Part shown: piece after piece, positions 10,601 to 24,629 of the stretch
Layout: each line of letters begins with the position of its first letter
Position numbering within the stretch: the first letter of the stretch is position 1
Origin: Bugula neritina
Taxonomy: Eukaryota; Bryozoa; Gymnolaemata; Cheilostomatida; Bugulidae
Direction: 5' to 3'
Length of the DNA stretch: 64,000 nt
Assembly: GCA_964035545.1 (NCBI GenBank)
Contig: OZ037766.1
Span: 14,807,222 to 14,871,221, forward strand
Translations under genes and position numbers: made by a program
The notes under the pieces: generated by a model
Databases searched by the model: none
What the model saw: the letters and a program-made list of their open reading frames with translations, nothing else
Told to the model about the DNA's origin: nothing

Positions 10601-13600
10601 TAACTAATGTTTCTACATCCAAAAACTACAGCATATGCTATGTTGTTTCATCAACAACAATTTATTGTTTTAGTTGCTTACTTGGAATGTGAAAATTCTA
10701 GTCAAAACTCATATATTGTACTAATTCTATAAAATTATCAAAAAATAATAGTATTATGCATGTTTGTTTGCAATTTGTCTGCTATACATCATCTGATAAA
10801 TTACAGTTTAAACTGTTGAAAAAGTATAAAATTAGTAAAACTCTTTGTCCCTCTTGTAGCAGATTGAAATTAAACAGATTAAAACTAGATATCTATGTAC
10901 CACACACACACACACATCTAAAATGTACTTAACATGTACCCTACACCTATCTCAGTGTGTACTAAACATGTACTTAACATACCCGCTCATTGTACTATTA
11001 TACATACTAGATTAAACCAACCAACCTTTGCAGAAAGTAAATACAATCTAGAGGTTGTCCCTGGTAGACAACTGGAGTGCCAAAGGAGTAAGTTTTCAAT
11101 TGCAAGCTCATAGCAAACTGTCTCTTACTCTTCAAACTCCAGCCCTCAAAATATTCAGACGTGTGCACAAACTGCAACAATATATTATCATTAGACAACT
11201 TTAGAGATATCTCAATAAAACAGGTTTTCTTTAAGCCAAAGCTAAATAACCCAAAGACTTAACAATATATTATTGCCAATCAGCAACAAACCATCTTTAT
11301 TGAAATATCGGTGCAAAAAGTTGTAAAAAGAATATTATACATTTTGAGTTGAACAACTTTAATGATAAAATACAAAGTTACCAAAAACAATGTTAAGCTA
11401 TAAAATGTTTTAACATCTGACAAAGTATTATGACATTTTTCATTGCTTTACTAGCTTACAGCTGCAAGTAAAGCTAAAGCTATGCGGTATAATTTGTATA
11501 TGGTGAAGATGACATTCTATTAAATGTGTGGAGTATCCTTGAAAGACCGACTGATCAGTTTTTTGCTTTTAGGGATCAACCAGTCAGAATCGCATGCAGT
11601 TGAGTGAAAGTTTGCTTTAAATATTTTGCTACACAACACAAGCAATGAAATTGCTTGTGTTGTGTAGAAAAATGGACTGTATTCAAAATACTAATATTAA
11701 AAGATCATTTACCAATTGTTTAGCTTGAAATTCTTTTTCCTGGGAATCCTTAATGCATCGATTATACAGTTGTCTGTTGACTACCAGCATACGAGTGTTA
11801 GTCTCAGTAATTATTGTAGCATTTCTTATGCAATCTCTTTTCAACAGTGCCAGTTCTCCAAAACTTTTCCCATCAGCTAGAATGTACACAACAGTTGAAT
11901 TTATTAAAATATATCTGGCTTCATGACTTGAGGTTTGGTAGTCAAACTTGCACAGCTGAAAAAGTTGACAGTTTAGTGTGTTGTTAAGTATGTGTCAGAG
12001 ATTATTGGGTGAGTGTCAGAAATTGTTGGGTAAATGTCAGATATCATTAAGATATCATAAGAAAGTGGTGTCAGCATTTGCTGTGAATATCTGTCTGTCT
12101 ATCCTAGCTTCTACTGTAATTGCTGATTGTTCCACAATCTCTTTTCAGCGAACAGAAAGTTGGAATTTTTGATGAGTAGATTTTATTGCATGGTGCAGTT
12201 ATTCTAGGCAAATGATGTTTCACAAAGCGATATTGGCTGATGTAATAAACATTGCATATCATACACTTTGTTTAAATTTAGTCACCAATTTTCTTATCTT
12301 ATCATTCATTATCTTATCAGCCGTATCTTCTCAATTTGAAATTATCTTTGAATTTAATGAACACAGATTTATTCAATTTCTATCACATCACTATGTGATA
12401 ACTATACTGCAATCAAATAAAAATCTGTAGTTACAAGCAAATTCAGCATTATGCAATGTAGTGTTTAAATAGATTTAGGTCATAATTCAAAATTTATCAT
12501 TATAATTTACTCAACTGTATTCAAGTTGCATTCAAAAAGTCATGAAAATACAATATTTCTGATAAAAAGATATAATTAGATTAATCTTATAATAATTTCC
12601 TTTGTATTTACTAATATTTATAAAACTTAATGCTAGTTCTCAGTCAACATGAAATTATTTAGCAAAACAAGCTAAATATTAAAATATTGTTTCACAATAT
12701 TTCATCTTCAGCTTTAGCCAACAAAAGCTTTGCAGTTCAGCGGAATATTATATTTTACTTACAGCATATTTAGGTAAACTTACCAATAGTTGCCACATAC
12801 TGTCCATACTTTGCTCTGTCCATAACTTGAGTGTTGGAGCGCTGAAAAGCTTCCACTATAGACTCGGAGCCCATCTCTAAATGTTTGTAAGCTTTCTCAT
12901 CGGTCATATCTTTGGGAGAACTTGTGCCCCCGGCAGTCTGTCAAAATGTATTTATCTGTTTTTTAAATGTATAGATCATAAAAAAGAAGATTCAAAAGCA
13001 GTCAGCATGTTGACACCAAGTTCCTTTCATAACTTGGACCGATTGGTGCATGAGGCTTAGTTTTATATTATCTTATAGTGACGGAGCAGCCTTGATACAG
13101 TAGTTAGAGTGTTGACCTAGTAATCACGAAGTCAGTGGCTGTGTCCAAATGTGGTGTAGGGAAGAGCATAATTGACATAATTGCTCCTGTGCCACACCCG
13201 AAAAAAGTCCTTAGTCAGATTTAAAAAACCTCTTTTCATCAGGGGTTTCTACAGGCATAGTGGCTATAAACCTGAGCAAGTTTATTTATACTATCTTATA
13301 ACCAATGGGGCCATGAAAAGCATTGTTTCTGAACAATTAAAACACTTTTAATTTTTATATAATATATTATATTGCACTAAAACTTGCAGATAAAAATTAG
13401 TGCCATGCAATAAAAATTTAATTGGGCACGTTCTAAAGCTACTTAGACTACTAAAATTATTAGTCGCTTGTGTATGGAAACCTGTAAGCAGTGATAGAAA
13501 AGTGGTGAGATGCAGTAAGGAGTTGTGCTATTAAAAATCTATTTTTGCTATCTTTCCACCCAGCAACTCTATCACACTAAATTTTTCAATTTTGCCTTTA

Positions 13601-15826
13601 CATATACAAGAAGTATATGATGGTATTTTTGTAAAAATTTGAAGCAAAGAGCAAGCACAATGCAAATATACAGTAATACATAGCTCTACATTTACTTTAC
13701 TACAAAGCCAGTGCTCTAATCACTACACCACTGGTTCTTTCTTAATTACTTTGCTGTTGGGGGGAGGTAAATAAAACAAGAAATATCAACACTCGACATC
13801 CAATTACTTTTTTTTCACAATACCATAATTCCAAACTACTCAGTTCAGTGAAGGTCAACAAGGCTGTTATTATACTAGCTGACAACTGGAACTGTAAATC
13901 AAGGAGTGAGTTACACTCATTTAAACAAGTCAAAAGCCAACAACCTTGTTGAGGAAGACTGTATTAATCCTGTCATTTGACTGCTTTTTGTATGGCAGAC
14001 CGAGAGCGTGTGTGAGCTCAGCCTCGTTGCGGTGATCCTCGTCAATATCATCATCATCTTTGGCTGATATGTGAACAGAGACTTTGCCACTCAGTATTAT
14101 AAAGAAACTGTAGTATATAAGAAATGTAGTTTAAGTAGTTATATAATAACAAGGACCTTCTATTGGCAGTTGAAACACTATTGTAATTTTTTATTTTCTG
14201 TAGAAATGTTTATTAAACATGTCTAAGGCTTTGGCTAATTTTTCAAACGCATTTATTTGGAGAGCCTGTAAATTGTAATACACTAACTATTTCAGTTTCC
14301 TACTAGCCCAACACTTTGACAAATCATAGTGTTGTGTTAAAAAGTGGTGCTGACTGCCAATATATAGTAAAATGCATCTGTATTGCATGATAAATTTAAG
14401 ATAAATCCATCAATAAATTCATTGTAGCACTAACACGATCTGTTGTAACTACAGCATATATACTATGATAGAAAGTGGCTATTTCATGTGATGATACCAT
14501 GACATTACTATTATATATTGTAATGTATTATAATACAATATAATACAATATTACACAATTATAACATAACACAGTATGACAATATAACAGCATCACCTGA
14601 TGAAATAAAAATTCTACAATACAAAACCACTTTGCTAATGATTCAACATGATATTACGTAACTTAGTCACATGCATTGTATAATAATGCTAATATATGCA
14701 GGCAAGTTGAATTATTATAGTTTATAGTTTATACCACAGCTCTGTAAGGCAATGTTATAACGGAGAAGCTATCTTATATTGTGAGGTAGTATTGCTATAG
14801 TATATATGGTAATAATCTAATGGTTGCTTAGTGAAAAGAGGAGAGGAATTATAGAAAGCTTTCATAACTAAAACTTATCAATATCCCTCATCAGATTTTG
14901 AAAGAGAAAAATGTACATGCATTTTAAAAAGAAGAAAAACCCCCTTAATTATTTAACTCAAATCATAGTGGGCTTACCAATTTCCTTTTTCGCCTTGTTT
15001 AATGATTACACTATCTTTAGCTCTTCTTATCAGTTTGCAGTTTCTCACAATGTCTGCCACTGCATCTACAACAATTATCAGGCTTATCAGTTATAACTAA
15101 TATGTATTACTATCATAAAAATTGTTGGTTATAAGTTTACTGTTGACTGTTCAAGCTGTTAACTGCAGCATAATCCGGCTAAAAATCTATCTCACTAAAG
15201 ACTAGATGCTGAAATGACTGCATAACAGACGTTCAGGTTATGCTGTTGAAATCAATTAGGTATATTAAATATTTTTAAAGTAAAATACAACTTTTTCCAA
15301 ACCCTATACTTCAAAAAATTTAACCTTTAAAGATGTTAACTACATATTGCTGGTTGAACTTTATCATGATTAAGAAACAGTGAAAAAAGTTTTAAACAGT
15401 ATTAAGTTGAGTTTTATAGAAACTAGAAGTTAATTTCAGGTCTAGTCTATGCAGATTAATGATAAGTTGACAGTACTAATTGATTATTTAGGTAATAAAA
15501 TCAGTGATGAAAAGCTATACTATGACTATAGTTGTCAAGAAGAGCAGATTTACTCTATAAGAAGAAAGTAATCTCATCAACAGCTGATACTTTTCTTGCA
15601 AGATGACCCAATTAACTCCATTCAGCATTGTGCTACTCATGGTATAAAAACTGCATTATAATCAAAAAGATGTTACCCCAGCTGCATAGTCATTACCAGG
15701 CTTAAGTGAATTGAACACTTCTGACTTCTTTCTGAACCAAGGTAAAAGTCTGTTCAGTTCTTCTTCTGTTCTCTGATTCGGTGGTTTGCTAACCATATTC
15801 TCAATCTCTTCCAGTATTGTAGCCAT
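7635..15826 (-). CDS. CNBD2: Cyclic nucleotide-binding domain protein, CNBD2-like
   Basis: Exons, 5' to 3': 15697-15826, 14978-15065, 13945-14107, 12784-12937, 11713-11876, 11026-11171, 10372-10461, 9666-9781 and 9013-9377. All phases agree and give 471 aa ending at TAG. A second possible end splices from 9101 (AG|GTACCC) to 8228-8318 and 7635-7805, also in phase, giving 529 aa with a charged helical tail. The first domain shows KQGEKGNCFFIILSGKV (exons 2-3) and a phosphate-binding-cassette-like FGELALLKRDCIRNATI (exon 5). The second (exons 6-9) has YQGQPLDCIYFLQ and a degenerate cassette. In mammals CNBD2 acts in sperm formation; ligand binding here is unproven. The Met at 15824-15826 follows a 5' UTR acceptor. 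Assignment rests on two CNB domains and length. Confidence 0.72.
7985..8165. repeat. Minisatellite, unit about 21 bp
   Basis: About eight or nine imperfect copies of ACACATATTTAGTATACATGC. It lies just outside the candidate alternative exon at 8228-8318. Confidence 0.85.
9520..9690 (-). repeat. Five tandem copies of an exon-end/splice-donor segment
   Basis: Five units of 34-37 bp. On the minus strand each carries the last about 20 nt of CNBD2 exon 8 (AGATCTCTAAAT-like) followed by GTGAGTCA or GTAAGTCA. The copy joined to the exon is 9659-9690; the others lie in the intron. Confidence 0.85.
11629..11667. repeat. Perfect hairpin, 18-bp arms, 3-nt loop
   Basis: The arms 11629-11646 and 11650-11667 are exact reverse complements around GAA. 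After one mismatch the pairing extends by TTTT/AAAA. It lies in CNBD2 intron 5, 46 bp from the exon 5 donor. Confidence 0.9.
13078..13285 (+). mobile_element. tRNA-derived SINE with target-site duplication
   Basis: The head contains an A-box-like CAGTAGTTAGAGTG and the tRNA-like stretch GACCTAGTAATCACGAAGTC, followed by a degenerate B-box-like GGCTGTGTCC. The copy is flanked by 15-bp repeats that differ at one base: 13063-13077 and 13286-13300. It lies in CNBD2 intron 3, antisense to the gene. Family not identified. Confidence 0.68.
13681..13742 (-). mobile_element. Possible SINE head fragment
   Basis: On the minus strand, ACCAGTGGTGTAGTGATTAG and the following AGCACTGGC resemble a tRNA-type A box context. 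No B box or target duplication was found, so it may be an old fragment or chance. Confidence 0.35.
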
Positions 15827-18269
15827 GTTGGTGTCTATGAAAACAAAAAACTTGGATAACTCTTTGTTTCCATTTCATATGATACTGTTGGTGATCTTGG
15901 AGCTAGAAGAAGATTTTAAATATTATTTTTGTATCAACAACATTTTTTGGCTAATTTCGTTTGATTTCATGCTGCCGAAAGCAAACGAAATGAAAGAATA
16001 GTTTGAAAAATAAAACATGATATTTTCATGTAAAACATATGTCTACTAACTTGTTCTCTTGGTAAACTTTTGTGACCAAATTAAAATAAATATCAACTTA
16101 ACACTAACCTCAAGTTTCTAGTCACTAAAGGGCACTGAAGGATTTACAGTGTCAATTTGCTCCTATCCAAGAGTCCTGTATAGTTATAGTATAACATGAA
16201 TCGTTACCAAATTTCTAAAAGAGCCTTTCTTAGAGTAGCAAACTCTTTAATACACATGCAGCCATAATACTACCGTTGCCTTGCTACATGCTGCTTCAAC
16301 AACACTCTAATAAATAAAAGTAATTTTAATGTTATTGTATACAATTTAGCTTGAAGCTCCTTCAGACAATTCACAATTGAGTGGTTGTGTAATAATTTAT
16401 GCATTAATACGCTGCTGCAATAGACAGCCTGCAGCTGTGTTTGACTGTAGTTGAGTTATCCTACAACAAGAAAAGTAACTAAGGACAAGGGTTTATAACA
16501 TTTTTGATTTAATTAGTTTTATTAAATTTTTAATCAAAGTGTATTTACTACATGTAAATAATAAATGCATTTTGATTAAAAATCTTGCTCAAATTTAGCT
16601 CTATATCTATGCTCTAACAACTTGGCTTGGTGAAAATAAATTATTAATAATCTATATTCGTATATAAAAATTATTTAAAATTTTTTTCGTAATTATTTTA
16701 CTTTTCTAGCTCAAATTTGCCGAAGCATGTTAATATCAGATATGTAGGTGACTCTTTATTAAAAGAGTTGCACAAGTAAGCAATAAAGCAATTATTACTC
16801 AGTACACTTACCCAGTCTCTAAACTGTAATTTCAGCAGACAGAAAATTATTCCCAGTTGGTTACAAAAACAAAGTGATGAGTATAGTCAGCATTATTACA
16901 ACTGCAACTATTATATAGAAGAAAGATAAGAGATAGTATGCCAGGTTTCAATTCCCATAATTGCCAAGTATTGTTACAGTATAAATATATTTCCCTGGTA
17001 CTACTTAGCAGCTACTTAAGCGTTTTGTTTGCTAATATAGTTATATATGTACAGCTGAGGTCAACGTCATCACTAATAACAGCTCATGTCAATCTATCCC
17101 ACTTTATCCATAGATAGCAGTACATCATCCTACTAAATGAATCCCAGTAATTCAATTATAAGAAAATTTATTATTATTGTCATGCAAAGCCTCCATATAA
17201 TTATACCAATATTGAGAAATCAATGAATTGCCATGTCAATACCCTCAGTCTATGAAACATCTTGAGAAATTGCATTTCAGTACTGTGCAATGTACCAATT
17301 GAGAAACGACACATTAAAAGGAAAAATTAAGAAAATCTCATGTTTTAAATTAAAAATGCAGCAAAAGAAGTTATTTTGTCTCGAGAAATTCAACCCTTTT
17401 CCCAAACCAAAAATATGTTGAGGAAATAAAAAAGCTCAAGCTATTAAAATTTATTCATAACTGCACTTAAATGTAGCAGAATGCTTCCAAAGCAAGACTA
17501 CTATTTTAAACTGCGTATGAAAGCACGTATAATGCATGTTTTCTGCAGCTCATAGATTCATTGATGCATATTATCCTTTGAAATAGTTGAAAAAATGTGA
17601 TTTAAAATATGGAATATGGTCACTTCCAGAATATCTTAATGTAGACCTTCACGGCCATAGATGAGCCATAACATGGCCAAAACTCATATGGGCTGCTTAA
17701 CTATTACCATAATGTTTATTTCCTATTACACTGCCTATCTATTGTTACTGCACATCAATACGATCTTCACAGATATAAAAAATACTAGCTGCCAGAAAAT
17801 ACTTTTCAGAACATGGAGTAAGAAATTTTAGATTAGACCAACTCATCAATCAAATGCATCATTTAAATGCATAAATACCCAATTAAATAGGCTTTATGGT
17901 GCCTAGAGATGTGGTATAACAAAAGTTTCCTTTGAGAAGATATAGTATAGTATAGTATAGAATTATGTAATATTTACATTCTGTATCCAAAAGCAAAGCC
18001 TTATGGACCAGTAAGAGTGTCATTGAATAAACTGGACACATTTCACTATATTATTATTATTATTATTGTTTTCAGTAATACAAATTAGCAGCATAAATCA
18101 TTAGCTGAATTAAAGAATTCTATTGAATATCAAGTATGCCTCAACATGCTAGTCATTCCTTCCTTATATGACAATATTTTATTAACTCATGTAAAAATAT
18201 AACAGTAACAAATAGCAATGTATAGTGGACTCATAGATCTATAATAACCAAATCATAGAAAAATACGCT
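15827..18269. other. AT-rich intergenic region
   Basis: It lies between the CNBD2-like 5' end and the AUH 3' end and should include CNBD2 5' UTR exon(s), because the start codon follows an acceptor-like TTTTCATAG. A short (TATAG)n tract lies near 17940-17960. No coding sequence was recognised. Confidence 0.6.
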
Positions 18270-21200
18270 TCATTCCCCAGTATAAGTAGGCTTTCGCTTT
18301 TCTTTAAAAGCTGTTAGACCTTCCAGTCTGTCTTTTGTTGGTATTGTCTACAACGATAAGAAATCCTATAGTCTGGATCACATATTAGATGATGACTTAA
18401 AAGCAGCAGCATTAAACTGATTGGGCATCTTTTGCTTTGACTAATGCAAAGCTGCTTCGAATTTCAATACAAGCATATAACGATAAGAGTTGAATCAACC
18501 GAAAATTTATGAGCTTATCTCAAAAGAATACACATAAAAAGTGATAGGACGACTCTCAGACCAATAGAAATGCAACAGAGCATTTTCAATTAAGAGTTGT
18601 GTCAACCATGTTCAGAGTTCAGACATCCACTATTAGAAGCACAATTGAATAAATTTTTCAGAGTTTGACTGTTACATAAAATCCAAACTAACAGAATGTC
18701 AATATTTCAACAAATTTAAAAAAAAATTCTTTATGGGAATCTTTAAAAAATCAACTTGAAAGCATTTATTAGTTTATGAAGTTGCAATAGCAGCAACTAA
18801 GATATAAATTAATGTCACCAACTTAATCGAACAAATGTAATATTTATACTGCAATTTGGCAGTTATAGTCACTAGTCCACTGGTCAATTAATACATAAAT
18901 GTTAAGTATGAGTAATGCAGCACTTGGTGGAAACACTTGCATTATATTTATTAATATAAGAAAGCCCTGGCTAAAAGTCTAGAGTAATGTACAATAATTA
19001 TTAGTATCCATTTTTTTAGATTTTGATTCTACAAAAAAATCATTTTACTTAAAACACTCATCAAGTACAAAAAACAAACTTTTCCAAATTTTTAGTACCA
19101 AGTAGCAACATATCTATTAACACATGTACTAATACCTATTTTAAAATCATACATTTACATGATGACATACCCATAGGTCAATAAGAAAATATTTAGCTGC
19201 TGTAGATGCTATAAGAAATAAACCTATATAATGTTGAGCTGGTGTTTGATTTTCTCACACAAAATTATAAATTTTAGAACAATTGTACCAGTTATGTTCA
19301 AATAGAAGTCTCAATTACTGATGTGCATTTATATTTTTAGTCCTTAGTAATTCTGGTATTTGGCTCTTTATGCTACGAACATGGTATGCTAAGATTTAAT
19401 GCCTATGACCTGCAGTAGGTAGTTATCTCAACTGTCACATATCTACATATATAAACACATTTAATATATGGGGTATGTTGAAAGATAGCCTCATACCAGC
19501 AAAGGCAATGTGGGTAAACCTATAAGCATACAAAAAATTTTATATATAAATTAAAAAGACAAAAGTAGCTGCAGACTAGGTTGTACACACATAAACTATT
19601 TCCAATATCGTAGGTCTCATGTGGGAGCCATTCGTGGCTGATATTTTCAATTATTAAATAAAAGAATGCTTGTCCAATCAACATAAATTTTATGATTCTA
19701 TTAGTATTTTCAAATACTTTTTGTAAAAGTGTGAAACTCTATAAGCCTGTGAAGCATTCACAGCTCTCTGAAAAACAAACACTATAGAAAGTAGTCACTA
19801 GAACCTGTTAATTGTAATTCATGATGTGTTGTATACAGTTCTAGCAAGCATGTACTCCAATTTTTATCAATTAGGAAGACTGTTTAGGACATTAGTACCC
19901 TAAATCTATATGCACTGACAACTTCTGTTTATAGTGCACTTTTGACAATCATGAGAGGTGAACACGAAAGTGAAAACTAAATTATTTTCGCAAATGTTAT
20001 GGGGATAATAATAAGTGTGCAACTACTTAAATATTTATTTCCTGGAAGGATAAATCTACAGCACAGCTAAGATTATCCATAATAGCCAAACTTTGAAATT
20101 TTTTAGGAATGTATATAAGTGTATAATATACAAGATATACGAACATAGTGGGCACAACTCTTAATTAACAATGGAAAAATAGGAGTACGTGAAAAAGGTC
20201 TTTTGACAGCAGCATATTGAAATTTCAAAGAATGCTAGATGCAAGTACTATAAATGTCACTATTTAAAAATGTACTTCATCCCAATCAAAATGGCCAGTA
20301 ATATAATAGTATCAATAGATTTTTAAAACTTCCAGAGAGGAGACAACCCCTTTGTTTATTCTCCGTAACTGTAGGCAAACAAAATGTGTGACATACCATT
20401 GCATAACAGAGCTGTTCTATAGATAGTGCTGTACTTAGATCAACTTCACTCCCTGAATTGATAGCTTGCTTCGCAGCCCTTAAAGCAATAGGCCCCTACA
20501 AAACAGCAGAACCTTTTTTTAGAAGGTAAACTGCATCATATTTTTGAATGACTCATCAGTAGAAACACATGAATACATAGGTAGTATCTTTTACAGCTCA
20601 TACAGATTACAAATGTGATGCAAGATGAACATGATATAAAGTAATAGTCAACACCTGATACCTGGGGTACAATTTCCTGGGCCAACAACAAAGCTCTTTG
20701 GTAAGCAGCATCACCATCCGAATTTTGAGGCACAGAATGATTTACTAATCCCAATCTAGCTGCTTCTTTACCACTTATGGTCCTACCTGCAAATGGTACA
20801 ATAAATTCAATGAAGTAATGTAACGATGAAACTCCAATATCCAGTTAAAGTTATTCATGCAAGAATTTGACAAATTTAGTCATATCATGACAGAATCTGC
20901 AAGAAATCTTCAGATGGCAAGAAGAATGATGTTTTTGCCTTGGAGATGGAGAAAGAATATTTAGGAAGCAGTGAAAGCAAAGTTTCACCACAGGTCACAC
21001 CAATATAAAAATCCCATTCTCAACATGTAAATTTTGAATACATATAATGTATGAGTGTGAGCCTGTTCAATAACACAATGAGTGCTGCTATGACTGACAT
21101 TACCTGTAAATATAAGTTCTTTGGCCAAAGAAGGTCCTACTAATCTAGATATGTTCTGAGTGCCACCTCCTCCAGGTATTATGGCCAACTTTGTCTCTAC

Positions 21201-24200
21201 CAATCCCATTTTGGCATCGTCAGCTATCCACAACATAAAATTAAGTATCAACCTTTGATTTAATAATTAACTATGACAAAAATGTAGTGAGACTCTATTC
21301 AACACTAAGTTAACAACGCTTGTGTATCATTTTTATCCCATTTTGATTACAGCTAATTGAGAACCCATTAAATTTTGAAACTGTACCAAAGTCTTTAAAA
21401 TAATTTAATAATAATATTGTGCTCAGCTTTCAAAGTTCTGTTTACCGGTAAGAAAATAACAAATGTAAATTTCATACAGGCGACACGCATGTCACAAGTG
21501 AGGGACACCTCCATGCCTCCACCAACTGCCACCCCGTCTATTGCACATATAGTAGGCACAGGAAGGTTCTGGAAGGCGCGCAGTGATGCTCTTAAACTCG
21601 ACACAAATGGACCAACTTCGGCTGGGGTCATAGTTGCTCTCTCTTTCAAATCAGCACCTATTAAAATAACTTGGTGCATATAGAAAAATACTAATACACT
21701 TTGGATCAGCCAGCATGGGTTTCTAGATAAACCAATGTATTTTATTGTTGTTTGTGATAATTTATAGTTGCAATAAAGCTTAAGTATTACAAATGATATT
21801 TGCATTTTAAAGTATAAAATAAAAAAAAAACTTATAACTTACGCCTTAACTGAAGCCAATTGATAAGTATGTTGAAAAATCAAACATGTGAAAATATTCC
21901 GTCTAGTGAACTACATTTTCAGCAGAATAAATAAGCAAACATCAGCAAATGAACCAACAAACTGAAAAGCTACGTTCTAAATTAAAACAACTGAGCAACG
22001 ATTATTTGAAACAAATCTGACCTGCAGAAAACATGCCAGGATGCATACTCCTGAGAATAAGAACTCTGATATTAGAGTCAAACTGCACCTTCTTTATAGC
22101 ATCTTCAAACTGCAATTACAATGGTTTCTATATTCAATAACGATAGTTTTAATATCATTAACTTGTGTGTAACAGCAACACAATACACTATGGAATAGAA
22201 CATTGGGCGTGTTTGCAATACTGTGATGACTTTATTTAGAGTGGACATAGCCAACTGCAAAGAAATAGCTTGAAGCAGCACCGAGTTGGTGGTCACTGAT
22301 TGCAGTGGTGGGGGTTTGGAGTTCAGACAACATTCACCGGCTTTCCATGTACCGATCTCCCTGAGATCGATCCATGGAAAGACGTCAAAGATCGATCTCA
22401 GTCGTTCTGAGCTGGTCGGTCTGTAGAGCTCGAACTCAGATCGATCTCAAGGCAATAAGACCATGGAAAGATGAAAGATCGATCCGAGAAGTAGAAAAAT
22501 GACTGCTCGCTACAATGTTGTCTGCTAATAAAAATGATAGCTTATTGATAATTACTAAGCAAAGTATTAAATAATTATGATAGCCACCTTTTCAGATGCC
22601 AAAACTTTGAATTTCAGTACAATGATTAAAAAAACTCAATTATATGCAGTAGAAGGTAAAAAAATGGGAGAATTTAAATTGAATTTAAATGACTACTAAA
22701 ACTTAGTTTCATTAGCTATTTTCTTTGTAATTTTAAGCCCTACAGTCTTGTAAGTTTATTAATAATCTGCAAGACAGCTATTAATTTTATATAAGCTGTC
22801 AAGCTAAAAAATTAAAATTAATTATTTTAAATTGGCCAAATTACCATACACTGAAAGCTTTGCTGCGTATAGTGTATAGCTGGGATTAAACTTTAGACTA
22901 TGACCATCTTGTTTTCAACAGCAGTAGCTTTAATCACTCAAATAGGTAAACAAATTATACTTTTAAAGTATCCTTCACTTAAGAGGAGGCAACTCCGTGA
23001 GATCAATCTGACACTCTCATGGAAAAATGATCGATATGAGCACATTTCTCAGATCAATCTGAGATCGATACATGGAAAGCCCGTGAATGTGTATACAAGC
23101 CGTGCACTCTGTCACCCCCCCTCCTCTCCCCCCCACTCGATGCTGCTTCTAGCGATTATTCAACTGCAATAGCATAAAAGAGGGTATGGCTTTATAAACC
23201 TACTTACTAATGCCAACAAATTCCTGCTAAAAGCATTCCTAGAGTTTGGTCTGTTCAGGCCTATAACAACAGCACCTACAACATTGACACAAGATCTAAT
23301 GAAATTAGAAAGTAACCTTATTTGAATGTTAAAATGCATATAGATAGCTACTTTTACCAAAGCCAAATTTATTGTACTAGAAATATAGCATGGCTGCTGT
23401 CCAAAAACTATATAAAAATATATTCAGTAAAATCAAGAGCTTAAGGAGTTCTGCAAACTTTGGATTCATTTTTATAGCAAATTGGGCCATGATTTGAAAA
23501 AATAACTAGATAACTATTTTATTAATCATTAGGTGATAAAGTCAATAATAACAGCAATAGAGTATAATTTATTGTAAAGTGTTATTATTAGTATAAAAGA
23601 AAAAAGTGTAGAACTCAAGAACAATATATCAATTTACATGTGAATACAGCATCGCTCTAATTTAGCTGAAAATAGAAGAACAGATTATTGGTGGAGTGCA
23701 ACTGAGTATATAATTGACCATGATCAACAACTTCAAACAACTGTCTAAGCCTCAATCAAACTTTTCTTACAGATTTATTTTTTCTATGTGGTAAAAAAAT
23801 GATACAACTTAATTATAACAAGAGTCAAAAATCTAAAACGTGATCCAAGAAATGTATTAGGTACTTTATCATATAGCATGCACCTATATTATATACAACT
23901 TTTTAAATCAACTATCAGGAGAAGCAATGACTAGTTACATTCAGGTAGTATTAAAATATCCAGGAATATATTATTGTCTATCAGTTAAATACAATCTTGA
24001 GTTGAGTTGTGTGTCCGTACTCCGTACCATTTACTTTATAATTTTATAATATATACTTTTAATTAAATCACATCAGAAAAGTTACCTATGACTAACTAAA
24101 GCAACAAAAAAAACTAAAGAAACAAAGCTATATTTGCTGGAAGTTCTAGCTGGCTACATATTTCTCATCAATGATGAGTGCCACAAATTATCTTTTCCAA

Positions 24201-24629
24201 AAGATAACTATTACATCAAAATTTAAACAAAATACACTATAAATTCAATTCAGTTACCATATGTGTACAAATCTAAAGCTGTATTCAAGTTACATTCCAA
24301 ATATTTCTGTGGATTTTAATACTAAATCAATGTAAGTTACCTGTCCTGATTTAAAGTACATGAAAAGGGATAATCTCCATAAAAATATTGTTATATCAAG
24401 TAAAACAAACAGTTAGTCGTAGTTATAACAAATAACAGCATGAAAATGTGCAAAAGCTACCTGTAAGGGCTCCATCTAAGTTCTCAACTACCAATTCTGG
24501 TGCATCTTTCATTGTAGAAGAATGTTTTCTTATGCAAGTACAGCTAACAACCGGTAGTTGTTGCGTTTGTCTACTTCTGAGAAGTGGCCCCACTCTAATC
24601 CGTCTCAGTTTTGAACTAGCAGCAATCAT
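18270..24629 (-). CDS. AUH: Methylglutaconyl-CoA hydratase, mitochondrial
   Basis: Eight exons close in phase: 24461-24629, 23208-23275, 22022-22109, 21478-21657, 21104-21223, 20662-20786, 20397-20495 and 18270-18347. They give 308 aa. The enzyme hydrates 3-methylglutaconyl-CoA in leucine breakdown, and mammalian AUH also binds AU-rich RNA. The first 40 residues are Arg/Ser-rich without acidic residues, as in a mitochondrial presequence. Crotonase motifs follow: [12 protein letters not shown], the oxyanion-hole segment [23 protein letters not shown] and [14 protein letters not shown], with the two catalytic Glu positions kept. The C-terminus [19 protein letters not shown] closely follows AUH rather than ECHDC2. 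Introns reach about 2 kb, and one carries an inverted-repeat element. Confidence 0.95.
22330..23090. mobile_element. Non-autonomous TIR element in AUH intron
   Basis: The ends are inverted repeats of about 31 bp. The left copy begins ACATTCACCGGCTTTCCATG and continues TACCGATCTC; the right copy, reverse-complemented, differs at about two positions. Both ends contain extra GATCGATCTCAG-type motifs, and the left end can also fold on itself (CTTTCCATG/CATGGAAAG). There is no transposase ORF, and I found no clear target duplication. Confidence 0.65.

Noticed and set aside
14868-14905. CTGATGAGGG-like motif on the minus strand as a third hammerhead
   Set aside because: There is no GAAA core and no pairing stems around it.
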